Below are positions 27,350-35,652 of a DNA stretch of 64,000 nt, in pieces. The translations under genes were made by a program, and so were the position numbers. The notes beneath the pieces are model-generated. The model searched no databases, was not told where the DNA came from, and was given only the letters and a program-made list of their open reading frames with translations. This DNA comes from Sphingosinicella flava (GTDB taxonomy: Bacteria > Pseudomonadota > Alphaproteobacteria > Sphingomonadales > Sphingomonadaceae): NCBI RefSeq assembly GCF_016025255.1, contig NZ_CP065592.1, forward strand, positions 165,025 to 229,024. The letters are read 5' to 3'. Position 1 is the stretch's first letter, and each line of letters begins with the position of its first letter.

Positions 27350-27711
27350 TGCATAAGTCCTCCGATCCTCCGGCCGGCCTCATCGATTTCGATGCCTTTC
27401 TGAAGGTCGACATCCGCGCCGGCACGATCGTCGAGGTCGAATCCTTCCCGGAAGCGCGCAAGCCCGCCTGGAAGCTCAAGATCGATTTCGGTCCCGGCAT
27501 CGGTATCCGGAAATCCAGCGCCCAGATTGTCGACCATTACCGGGCCGAAGACCTCATCGGCACGCAGGTCGCCGCCGTGGTGAATTTTCCGCCGCGGCAG
27601 ATCGGCCCGTTCATGTCCGAAGTGCTGACCGTCGGCTTTCCCGACGACAATGGCGCCGTTGTCCTGACCCGCCCCGACCGCCCGGTGCCGAACGGCGCGC
27701 GGCTGTTCTGA
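27349..27711 (+). CDS. csaA: CsaA-like tRNA-binding domain protein
   Basis: A 120-residue stand-alone tRNA-binding OB-fold protein, beginning [18 protein letters not shown] and containing [10 protein letters not shown] and [21 protein letters not shown]. These are typical of CsaA, described as an export-related chaperone in Bacillus. Its role in Alphaproteobacteria is uncertain, and binding of tRNA or unfolded proteins is only inferred. ATG 27349 overlaps the glmS stop (TGATG), so expression is coupled. Confidence 0.85.
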   Translation: MHKSSDPPAGLIDFDAFLKVDIRAGTIVEVESFPEARKPAWKLKIDFGPGIGIRKSSAQIVDHYRAEDLIGTQVAAVVNFPPRQIGPFMSEVLTVGFPDDNGAVVLTRPDRPVPNGARLF

Positions 27712-27715
27712 CGGG

Positions 27716-28093
27716 ATGCGTGCGATGAGGATCACCGGCGGATGCCATTGCGGCGCCGTCCGTTTCGAGGCGGAGGTTGCAGGCGCGGTCGAAATTCTCG
27801 ATTGCAATTGCTCGATCTGCGGGATGACGGGATTCCGGCATCTGATCGTGCCGCATGCCGATTTCCGGCTTATGTCCGGCGTGGACGCCTTGACCAGCTA
27901 TAAATTCGGCACTGGCGCCGCGGACCATCTGTTCTGCGGCACATGCGGCGTGAAAAGCTTTTACCAGCCGCGCTCCCACCCGGACGCGTGGAGCGTGAAC
28001 TTCAATGCGGTCGGCAATCCGGGCGGCTTGACCGTCACCGCGCAGCCTTTCGACGGGCGCAATTGGGAAAAGGCGCACGCCGCGCTCGGCTGA
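27716..28093 (+). CDS. GFA/CENP-V fold zinc protein
   Basis: A 125-residue protein of the glutathione-dependent formaldehyde-activating enzyme fold. Zinc ligands appear as GGCHCGAVRF at the N-terminus, CNCSIC near residue 32 and FCGTCGVKSFY near residue 75. The family name comes from one member; most relatives have unknown substrates, so no reaction is assigned. Two starts are possible, 27716 and 27725, both with a weak ribosome site. It lies 4 bp after csaA and probably belongs to the same transcript. Confidence 0.82.
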   Translation: MRAMRITGGCHCGAVRFEAEVAGAVEILDCNCSICGMTGFRHLIVPHADFRLMSGVDALTSYKFGTGAADHLFCGTCGVKSFYQPRSHPDAWSVNFNAVGNPGGLTVTAQPFDGRNWEKAHAALG

Positions 28094-28155
28094 CGCTTGC
28101 CTAAAGCGGAACGGCCCGCCAATCTCGCCGGAAAGAACGGGAGAGGGCAGGGGAT

Positions 28156-29751
28156 ATGGCAACAGCTGTGGCCGGCGATTTCGTCGTGGACGCGAAGCGC
28201 GACCGCCTGGTGATCTTTGCATCGGCATTGGGCACCGTGTTCGAATGGTATGATTTCTTCGTCTACGGCACGCTTGCGGTCCTGATCGCCAAGCTCTTCT
28301 TTCCGGCCGCGAACGAAACGGCGGGATTCCTGCTCGCTCTTGCCACCTTCGGCGCGGGCTTCGGCGTTCGGCCCTTGGGCGCCATCTTCTTCGGCTATCT
28401 GGGCGACAGACTGGGGCGGAAATACACCTTCCTCGTCACCATCACCCTGATGGGCGTCGCGACCGCGGCGGTGGGCATGCTGCCGACCTACGCGCAGATC
28501 GGCATCGCCGCGCCGATCCTGCTCGTCATCTGCCGCTTGGCGCAAGGACTTGCGCTCGGCGGCGAATATGGCGGCGCCGCCGTCTACGTCGCGGAGCATG
28601 CGCCCCGCGACAAGCGCGGTTTCTACACCAGCTTCATCCAGGCGAGCGTGATCGGCGGCTTCCTCTTGAGCCTCGCCGTCGTGCTCGTCTCCGGTGCCTT
28701 CGTCGACCCCGTGCAATGGGAAGCCTGGGGCTGGCGCGTGCCCTTCCTCTTCTCGCTCGTCCTCCTCGCCATCTCGCTCTGGGTGAGGCTGAAATTGAAG
28801 GAAAGCCCGGTCTTCCAGGCGATGAAGGAAGCGGGCGAAGTCGCGCGCAATCCCTTGCGCGAGAGCTTCGACAGCTGGCCGAAGGTGAAGATGGTTCTCG
28901 TCGCCCTGTTCGGCATCGCGGCGGGCCTGACCGTCATCTGGTACACGGCCCAGTTCCAGGCGCTCTATTTCCTCCAGAACACGCTGCGCATCGACGATAC
29001 GACAGCCCGCATCGTAATCGGCATCGCGGCCGCGATCAGCGTTTTCTGGTTCCTCCTGTTCGGCTGGCTGTCCGACAAGGTCGGCCGCCGGAAGCCGATC
29101 GTCATCGGCTATGCCCTCACCATTCTCCTCATGTTCCCGCTGTTCCACTGGATGGCGAATATCGCCAATCCTGGCCTCTCCGCGGCAATGGAGCGGAGCC
29201 CCGTGGTGGTGACGGGATCGGATTGCCGCTACGATCCGTTCGCGACGGGCGGGCAGACGACGGCATGCGGCCGAATCCTCGACATTCTGTCGAAAAAGGG
29301 CGTCGCCTATGCGAAGGTCGAAGCCCCGCGCGCCGCGCCTGCCGTCACGATCGGCGGAACCGAAGTTCAAGCGTCCGACCCTGCCGCGCTGGATGCGGCG
29401 CTGAAGGCCGCCGGCTACCCGCTGGACAAGATCGTCCCCCCGGCCGGGCGGCTGTGGCAGCTCGTTCTTGCCATCACCGTCATCGGTTTCCTGTCGGGCA
29501 TGACGTTCGGTCCCGTCGCGGCGTTGCTGGTCGAGCTTTTTCCGGCGCGCACCCGCTACACCTCCATGTCGATCCCCTATCATATCGGCACCGGCTATTT
29601 CGGCGGCTTCCTCCCCTTCATCAGCCAATATATCGTGGCGCGCACCGGCGATCCCTTTGCAGGCCTCTGGTATACGATCGGCGTGGTCGCGATGGCGCTT
29701 GCCGTGACTTTCTTCTGGCTGCCCGAAACCGCTGGAAGGGAGTTGGACTAG
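28156..29751 (+). CDS. MHS-family proton symporter (MFS)
   Basis: Major facilitator of 531 residues. VFEWYDFFVYGTLA in helix 1, GYLGDRLGRKYTFL after helix 2 and RLAQGLALGGEYGGAAVYVAEHAP in helix 4 mark the metabolite:H+ symporter group (relatives move shikimate, alpha-ketoglutarate, proline or citrate). The substrate is unknown here. About 95 residues (roughly 340-435) are inserted between late helices. This loop includes two cysteines, GSDCRYDP and TTACGRI, and is probably a periplasmic domain. The start has an AGGGCAGGGG ribosome site. Confidence 0.87.
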   Translation: MATAVAGDFVVDAKRDRLVIFASALGTVFEWYDFFVYGTLAVLIAKLFFPAANETAGFLLALATFGAGFGVRPLGAIFFGYLGDRLGRKYTFLVTITLMGVATAAVGMLPTYAQIGIAAPILLVICRLAQGLALGGEYGGAAVYVAEHAPRDKRGFYTSFIQASVIGGFLLSLAVVLVSGAFVDPVQWEAWGWRVPFLFSLVLLAISLWVRLKLKESPVFQAMKEAGEVARNPLRESFDSWPKVKMVLVALFGIAAGLTVIWYTAQFQALYFLQNTLRIDDTTARIVIGIAAAISVFWFLLFGWLSDKVGRRKPIVIGYALTILLMFPLFHWMANIANPGLSAAMERSPVVVTGSDCRYDPFATGGQTTACGRILDILSKKGVAYAKVEAPRAAPAVTIGGTEVQASDPAALDAALKAAGYPLDKIVPPAGRLWQLVLAITVIGFLSGMTFGPVAALLVELFPARTRYTSMSIPYHIGTGYFGGFLPFISQYIVARTGDPFAGLWYTIGVVAMALAVTFFWLPETAGRELD

Positions 29752-29778
29752 GGCCCTGGACCGGCTATTCCCGCCCCT

Positions 29779-30840
29779 GTGATCCAGCCCCATAAACCGC
29801 TCCGCCTGACCATCGACCTTTCCGCCATCCAGGCCAACTGGCGATGGCTGGACAAAATGAGCGGCACCGCCGCATGCGGCGCGGCGGTGAAGGCGAATGC
29901 CTATGGCCTCGGCGCGGAGCGGGTAGTTCCAGCCTTGCTGGAGGCGGGATGCCGCGATTTTTTCGTGACGACCTACGCCGAAGCCCAGCCCCTGCTGCCG
30001 CTGATTGGCGGGGATGCATCCCTATGCATCCTGCACGGCGTATCGCGCGAAGACGCCGCCTACGCCGCGGATTTTCCCGCTCGCCCCGTCCTCAACAGCC
30101 CGGAGCAGGTGCGCCGCTGGAAGGAGATCGCCCCGGACCGCCCGTGCGACGTGATGGTGGACACCGGCATGAACCGCCTCGGCCTGACGCCGGAGGAGGC
30201 GGTGAGCGGGCTGCTGGATGGATTAAGGATCGAGACCCTGCACAGCCATTTGGCCTCGGCCGACGAAGACGTGCCGCAAAACGAAAGACAACTCACAGTC
30301 TTTCGCGCTGCCGCTAACAAAGTAAACGCCCGCCGCTACAGTCTCGCCAACAGCGCAGGCATTTGCCTGGGCCCCGATTACCATTTCAACCTCACCCGCC
30401 CCGGCCTTGCCCTATACGGCGGCATTCCGCGGCGGGAGGCGGAAGGGTATGTCCGGTCGGTCTTCACGGTGGAGGCACAAGTGGTCCAGCGTCGTAAAGT
30501 GAAAGCAGGTGATACGATCGGCTACAATGCTACCTTCACTGCACCACACGATATGGAAGTGGCGATCCTCAACCTTGGTTATGCAGACGGATATTCAAGG
30601 AGGTTCTCCAATAATGGGCATGCGAGAATCATGGGGGAATTGCTTCCAGTTGCAGGGACGGTTTCTATGGACCTCACTACAATTTTAGTCGATCGAGCTA
30701 CAGATCCGTACGAAAACAACTGGGTGGAAATTGATCTGAACTTGCTGAGAGCCTCAATGCAATCGGGTTTGTCGCAGTATGAGTTGCTGACTACTCTTGG
30801 TAAGAGATATACCCAATGCACTCAACAGGATAGATGTTGA
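29779..30840 (+). CDS. alr: Alanine racemase
   Basis: PLP enzyme making D-alanine for peptidoglycan. The 353-residue product has the PLP lysine at Lys38 (AAVKANAYGLG), the MVDTGMNRLG strand and the catalytic Tyr249 in IGYNATF, then NLGYADGYSR and GTVSMDLTT. The start is GTG at 29779. Base composition changes inside the gene. By hand count a 60-bp line near 30121 is 68% GC, one at 30541 is 50% and one at 30661 is 42%. The encoded sequence stays a normal racemase up to YELLTTLGKRY, followed by an unusual tail (TQCTQQDRC). This suggests recombination that replaced the 3' third. Confidence 0.9.
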   Translation: MIQPHKPLRLTIDLSAIQANWRWLDKMSGTAACGAAVKANAYGLGAERVVPALLEAGCRDFFVTTYAEAQPLLPLIGGDASLCILHGVSREDAAYAADFPARPVLNSPEQVRRWKEIAPDRPCDVMVDTGMNRLGLTPEEAVSGLLDGLRIETLHSHLASADEDVPQNERQLTVFRAAANKVNARRYSLANSAGICLGPDYHFNLTRPGLALYGGIPRREAEGYVRSVFTVEAQVVQRRKVKAGDTIGYNATFTAPHDMEVAILNLGYADGYSRRFSNNGHARIMGELLPVAGTVSMDLTTILVDRATDPYENNWVEIDLNLLRASMQSGLSQYELLTTLGKRYTQCTQQDRC

Positions 30841-30988
30841 ATTTTGGTTATCTCTGTAGTGAGGGTGTGACAAACAAGTTACACTCCATCCAAATATGGT
30901 TCCATTGCAGCGAAGCAATTGTAACTTTTGAGCCAGCGGATAACCTGCCGCTCTCCATTATCAGTTATGTGTTTAGGGGGATACCAGA

Positions 30989-33877
30989 ATGAAAATGCAA
31001 ATGACGCGCTCTCTTTTGGCGTCAACGGTTATTGCCGGATGCGCCTTTGCCGCTGCTCCGCTGGCTGCGCAAGAAGCGCCTTCTGCAACGGAGGAGCAGG
31101 CTGCCCAGGACGAGCCTGATGCCATCGTGGTTACGGGCTCTCGTATCGCACGGCCAGACCTGGACTCAATCGTCCCAGTAACTGTCATTGGATCACAAGA
31201 CATTCAAGCCGATGCGGCGACGAATATCCAGGATACCCTTACAGAGTTGCCGCAATTTGGCGTAGGCAACACTCGTACTAACACCAATTTCTTGACCTCA
31301 GGCAATGGTGTCGCTACCCTCAATCTGCGTAACCTTGGTGGTAATCGTACGTTGACCCTTGTCAATGGTCGACGCTTTATTGCGGGTCTTGCTGGTACGT
31401 CTGCTGTTGACGTCAACAACATCCCTGCTGAATTCATCGAACGCGTCGAAACCGTAACCGGCGGTGCATCTTCCGTCTATGGTTCGGACGCTATAGCTGG
31501 TGTCGTGAACTTTATCCTCAGGGATAAGATTGAGGGCATCTCGATCCGTTCGCAGTATAATATTACAGATGAGGGGGATAATCCTCGTTATTATGTGGGT
31601 GCGACCGGTGGGACAACCTTCATGGGTGACAGGGGCTCAGTGATCGCTCACTTGTCCTATGATAAGGATACAGGTTTGCTTTCCCGCAAGCGTGACATTT
31701 CAGATCAAGACTGCGGTACGCCCTTGGGAAATGCCGCCGGCATTATCTGTGGCCCCGCGTCATACAGCATTTATGGTCCCCAAGGCCAGTTTTATTATGT
31801 GAATACTGCAGGTGCAGTGGGGAGTACCCCGAACTTCAGTTTTGATCCCAATAATAATCTGATTACAGGTCGTGGAGCCGGGTTCAATCGTAACGCTGAG
31901 CGCTACATCGCAGTGCCGGTTGAGAGATTGCTCGGCAGTGCTATCGTCAGATATGACCTGACTGACAACCTGGAGCTTTTTGCCGAGGGTACCTATGCCA
32001 AGACTAAGTCAAGGTCACGACTGGAACCGTCTGCAATTGCGATTGGCCCAATCGCAACGCAAGACATCCCGCAAGTTATTGCGATTGATAACCCCTTCAT
32101 CCCAGCAGCTATTCAGGCGGTTATTGCCGCGAGGAATTCAGACGCCAATCCTGCTAATGATATTACTGGCATTGCAGCTCAGCGTCGTTTCAATGAGGTG
32201 TTCGACCGCAGCAACAAAAATGATCGCGATGTTTATCGTATTGCTACCGGCTTACGTGGCGACTTCGCTGGTGGCTGGAACTACGATCTCAGCTATGTCT
32301 TTGGCCAGTTTAAGGATTACACGGAGAGCGAAACGGCTGTTAAAAGCCGTATCGCAAACGCCCTTGATGCCATTCGCTTGCCTTCCGGTGAAATCGTTTG
32401 CCGCAGTGTAGCCGCTCGCGCCGAAGGTTGTGCACCGCTTAACCTCTTCGGAGCTGGTACAGCGAGTGAAGCGGCTTCGGCTTACGTTCAATCTGATACT
32501 CCTCGTAGTTTGGATATCACCAACACGCAGCATGTCGTCAGTGCTAGCATTTCCGGCTCGCCTGTAACCCTGTGGGCCGGCGATCTAGGTATCGCTTTGG
32601 GTGTGGAATATCGTAAGGAAAAAACTTTTGCCGATAACGACGTATTGACTAACGCGGGTCTGAATATTGGCAACGTTACTCAAGATCTTAAAGGTCAATT
32701 TGACGTCATTGAAGGCTTTGGTGAAGTCAATCTTCCTCTTTTAAAGGACCAGTTCGTCAATTACTTGGGTCTTACTGGTGCAATCCGGGTGTCGGATTAT
32801 TCGACAATTGGAACCGTCGTGAGCTGGAACGCTGGTGCTGAATTCGAGCCATTTACAGGTCTGCGCTTCCGCGGTGTATATGCTAATGCAAACCGGGCTC
32901 CTAACATCAGCGAGCTGTTCACCCCGCCAAACGAGACCTTTGCATCCATTACTGATCCATGTAATGGCGTGACTGCTTCAAATAATCCGGGAGGATATGG
33001 TGCAGCCTGTCGTGCCATTCCGGCCATTGCAGCTGATATCGCCGCAAATGGAACGTTTAGCTATACTCTATCCCAACAGCAGTCCGTTAATGGCTTTGTC
33101 GGCGGAAATACCGATCTTAACGAAGAGACGGCAAAGACGCTGACATTGGGCGCAGTAGTGGCGCCTCTTCAGGTTCCAGGTTTAAGTCTCACGGTCGACT
33201 ATTTTAAGATTAAGGTCGAAGATGCGATTGCAACCCTGGGTCGCCAAACAAGTGTGCAGCAGTGCCTTCTTACTGGGAATCCAGTATTCTGCGATAACGT
33301 AATTCGTGGGACTGATGGTCGGCTTCGTACCGTTAATGGTCAGTTGATTAACGTTTCAACGTTTAAAACTTCCGGTATCGATGCGAATCTTCGTTATGAT
33401 CGCCGCATTGGGGAAAGTGATCGTATCTCGTTTACGTTCAACTACTCTCACTTGCTCTATCTAAAAACTCAGGGCAATCCGTCTGCGCCTGTCATAGAAA
33501 ATGCTGGCACTGCCGGTGTTTCCAAAGACCGTTTCACCACGCGCCTCTCATACACTACCGGACCGTTTACTGCGAGCTGGCAGTCGACATTCTTGAGTAA
33601 AGCAGTTTCAAGTTCGACGTTCACGAATTCCAACCCAGATATCGTGGCTATGAACAAGATACCGTCTTACCTTTATCACGATGTACAACTGCGCTATAAT
33701 ATTGGTGACGGTAATGAGTTTAGCTTGTATGGCGGCGTTAATAACGTTTTTGATAAGAAGCCGCCGTTCTTGCCTAATCCGCCGTTTACGGCATCAATCA
33801 CTGGAACGGAAACTCAAGCTGACGTTTACGACCCATTTGGTCGCCGGTTCTACATCGGTGTTCGCGTGGGTTTCTAA
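30989..33877 (+). CDS. Large TonB-dependent receptor in a low-GC segment
   Basis: Outer-membrane receptor of 962 residues with a signal peptide ending PLAAQE. A plug starts DAIVVTGSRIARPDLDS, with VETVTGGASSVYGSDAIAGVVNFIL, the typical SusC-free proteobacterial plug. The barrel ends RRFYIGVRVGF with the terminal Phe needed for assembly. Members of this long group in sphingomonads import oligosaccharides, peptides or other substrates; nothing here identifies one. GC is near 50% against about 65% around it. An AGGGGG site precedes the ATG and a strong terminator follows. Confidence 0.9.
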   Translation: MKMQMTRSLLASTVIAGCAFAAAPLAAQEAPSATEEQAAQDEPDAIVVTGSRIARPDLDSIVPVTVIGSQDIQADAATNIQDTLTELPQFGVGNTRTNTNFLTSGNGVATLNLRNLGGNRTLTLVNGRRFIAGLAGTSAVDVNNIPAEFIERVETVTGGASSVYGSDAIAGVVNFILRDKIEGISIRSQYNITDEGDNPRYYVGATGGTTFMGDRGSVIAHLSYDKDTGLLSRKRDISDQDCGTPLGNAAGIICGPASYSIYGPQGQFYYVNTAGAVGSTPNFSFDPNNNLITGRGAGFNRNAERYIAVPVERLLGSAIVRYDLTDNLELFAEGTYAKTKSRSRLEPSAIAIGPIATQDIPQVIAIDNPFIPAAIQAVIAARNSDANPANDITGIAAQRRFNEVFDRSNKNDRDVYRIATGLRGDFAGGWNYDLSYVFGQFKDYTESETAVKSRIANALDAIRLPSGEIVCRSVAARAEGCAPLNLFGAGTASEAASAYVQSDTPRSLDITNTQHVVSASISGSPVTLWAGDLGIALGVEYRKEKTFADNDVLTNAGLNIGNVTQDLKGQFDVIEGFGEVNLPLLKDQFVNYLGLTGAIRVSDYSTIGTVVSWNAGAEFEPFTGLRFRGVYANANRAPNISELFTPPNETFASITDPCNGVTASNNPGGYGAACRAIPAIAADIAANGTFSYTLSQQQSVNGFVGGNTDLNEETAKTLTLGAVVAPLQVPGLSLTVDYFKIKVEDAIATLGRQTSVQQCLLTGNPVFCDNVIRGTDGRLRTVNGQLINVSTFKTSGIDANLRYDRRIGESDRISFTFNYSHLLYLKTQGNPSAPVIENAGTAGVSKDRFTTRLSYTTGPFTASWQSTFLSKAVSSSTFTNSNPDIVAMNKIPSYLYHDVQLRYNIGDGNEFSLYGGVNNVFDKKPPFLPNPPFTASITGTETQADVYDPFGRRFYIGVRVGF

Positions 33878-33897
33878 TTGGTCATCGAGGACTTTGA

Positions 33898-33925
33898 GGG
33901 CGGTAGGAAACTACCGCCCTTTTTT
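33898..33925 (+). terminator. Intrinsic terminator after the TonB-dependent receptor
   Basis: Nine-bp perfect stem GGGCGGTAG/CTACCGCCC around a GAAA tetraloop, followed directly by six T residues. It is the clearest rho-independent terminator in the window. Confidence 0.93.
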
Positions 33926-33995
33926 ATGAGCTGCCACGCCCGACAGGTTCGTTGCTTGTTTAAGTCGATATATAATAAGGCGGGTGAGAGAAATT

Positions 33996-34535
33996 ATGCC
34001 TAGAACAAGCAACGACGATTTGATCATCATCAAAAAATACGCGAACCGGCGTCTCTACGATACCAGCAGCTCGTCCTATATCACGCTCGATCATCTCGCG
34101 GCGATGGTGCGGGAAAAGCGGGAGTTTCAGGTGATCGATGCCAAATCGGGCGAGGATATCACTCGCAGCGTGCTGACCCAGATCATCATGGACGAAGAAG
34201 CGCGGGGTTCGACCATGTTGCCAGTCAACTTCCTGCGTCAGCTCATCGCGATGTACGGCGGCTCCATGCAGAATATGGTGCCGCAATATCTCGAGGCGTC
34301 GCTGGAGGCCTTCCAGCGCAATCAAAGCCAGTTCAAGGACGTGGTGGCCGGTGCCTTTTCCGGCAGCCCATTTGCGGAGATGGCGCGCCGCAACATGGAG
34401 ATGTTCGAAGCCGCTGCGCGGGGCATGCAGCTGCAGCCTCAACCGACCAGACCCGATGATGAGACGAAAGCCGAGTTGGCCGAACTGAAGGCGCAACTCG
34501 CTTCATTGCAGGCCAAGATCGACAAGATGAGTTGA
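33996..34535 (+). CDS. phaR: Polyhydroxyalkanoate synthesis repressor PhaR
   Basis: DNA-binding repressor of PHA granule genes that also senses polymer. The N-terminal PHB-accumulation domain reads IIKKYANRRLYDTSSSSYIT, followed by the second conserved block FQVIDAKSGEDITRSVLTQII. The C-terminus is a predicted coiled coil (AELAELKAQLASLQAKIDKM). ATG 33996 with GTGAGAG upstream is preferred to GTG 33984. No phaC or phasin gene is adjacent in this window. Confidence 0.92.
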   Translation: MPRTSNDDLIIIKKYANRRLYDTSSSSYITLDHLAAMVREKREFQVIDAKSGEDITRSVLTQIIMDEEARGSTMLPVNFLRQLIAMYGGSMQNMVPQYLEASLEAFQRNQSQFKDVVAGAFSGSPFAEMARRNMEMFEAAARGMQLQPQPTRPDDETKAELAELKAQLASLQAKIDKMS

Positions 34536-34539
34536 TGGG

Positions 34540-34577
34540 ACGGCAGGCGACGCCGGCATTGCGGCGCCGCCTGCCGT
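34540..34577. terminator. Bidirectional hairpin between phaR and the methyltransferase gene
   Basis: Fifteen-base arms (34540-34554 with 34563-34577) with one mismatch and an 8-nt loop, sitting between convergent stops. There is no long U tract on either side. Confidence 0.6.
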
Positions 34578-34582
34578 ATCGA

Positions 34583-35407
34583 TTACGGCTTTACGAATTT
34601 CACCGTCATGCGATCGCTTTCGCCGATCGCGAGATATTTGTCGCGGTCGGTCTCGCCGCCCTGAAGAGTGGGGGGCAGCGACCAGACGCCGCCCGGATGA
34701 TCGGCCTTGTCCTTCGGGTTGGCGTTCACTTCCGATGTCCCGACGAACCGGAAGCCCGCTTCCTCGGCCAAGCGGCGCACTGTCGAGAGCTTCGTATAGC
34801 CGCTGGTCCGTTCGAGCGCGCTGTCCGCGCTTTCCGGAAGGCGGTGTTCGACGATGCCCAGCGTGCCGCCGGATTTCAGCATGGCGAACATCTGCCTAAA
34901 GGCTTCGGCGGCGAACGGACGCTCGCCCATCTGCCAGTTGTGAACGTTGCGGAACGTCAGCACCGCGTCCGCCGTGTCGTCCGGAACGCGCGGCGCCTCG
35001 GCGGTCATGGCCGGAAAATCCGCCGTCTTGACCGCGCCGTAAAGGGCCGGATTGGCCTGCTTCATCTGGTTGACGCCGTTCAGGCCCCGGCCGGATGCGA
35101 CCGTATAGAGCGTGCCGCCGCCGGACGCGACATAAGGTGCCAGGATTTCGGTGTACCAGCCGCCGCCCGGCCAGATTTCCACTACCGTGTCCGACGGCTT
35201 CACGCCGAAAAAGGCAAGGGTTTCGGCCGGGTGGCGATATTGGTCCCGCGCGAGATTGGCCGGCGTGCGGGTCGGCGCCGCGACCGCCTTGGCCAGCGCC
35301 TCGTGAACCGGAGCGACATGCCCTTCATGCTGGACGATGGCGGCTCCCGCGGTGCCGGCGGCAAGAAGAAACAGGGGCGCAAAGCCCCGGACAATGGATT
35401 GGCGCAT
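34583..35407 (-). CDS. Exported SAM-dependent methyltransferase-like protein
   Basis: A 274-residue protein with a signal peptide (MRQSIVRGFAPLFLLAAGTAGAA) and a class I methyltransferase-like core. The motif I region reads VVEIWPGGGWYTEILAPYV and a later strand is ADAVLTFRNVHNW. Such predicted secreted methyltransferases are a known puzzle because SAM is cytoplasmic. The substrate is unknown. GGGAGGG lies before ATG 35407, making the start convincing. It is divergent from a small membrane protein gene, with about 50 bp between starts. Confidence 0.8.
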   Translation of the reverse strand: MRQSIVRGFAPLFLLAAGTAGAAIVQHEGHVAPVHEALAKAVAAPTRTPANLARDQYRHPAETLAFFGVKPSDTVVEIWPGGGWYTEILAPYVASGGGTLYTVASGRGLNGVNQMKQANPALYGAVKTADFPAMTAEAPRVPDDTADAVLTFRNVHNWQMGERPFAAEAFRQMFAMLKSGGTLGIVEHRLPESADSALERTSGYTKLSTVRRLAEEAGFRFVGTSEVNANPKDKADHPGGVWSLPPTLQGGETDRDKYLAIGESDRMTVKFVKP

Positions 35408-35457
35408 CTTCAAACCCTCCCTAAATGGATGCTGGAAGGCTTGATGCGGGATTGGGA

Positions 35458-35649
35458 ATGACGGCGCAACACTTCTTATGGACAGCCTCGGCAAGTGCGC
35501 TGACGCTGGCGGTCGGTGCGGGCCTTGCCGAGCATCGCCGCCAGCGCCGCAAGAATCTCGACAGTGTTGGCTGGATGCCCTGGAATTTCATTCAGGCCAT
35601 GGCAGGGCTCGTCGCGATTCTCGCCTTCGCTTATGCCATGCACGTCTGA
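35458..35649 (+). CDS. Small membrane protein, 63 residues
   Basis: Begins MTAQHFLWTASASALTLAVG and has a second hydrophobic helix at the end (FIQAMAGLVAILAFAYAMHV), joined by a basic loop EHRRQRRKNLDS. This predicts a two-helix inner-membrane hairpin. The function is unknown. It stops 3 bp before the convergent cpaF stop. A longer frame from 35425 is possible but overlaps the methyltransferase promoter. Confidence 0.65.
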   Translation: MTAQHFLWTASASALTLAVGAGLAEHRRQRRKNLDSVGWMPWNFIQAMAGLVAILAFAYAMHV

Positions 35650-35652
35650 CGG

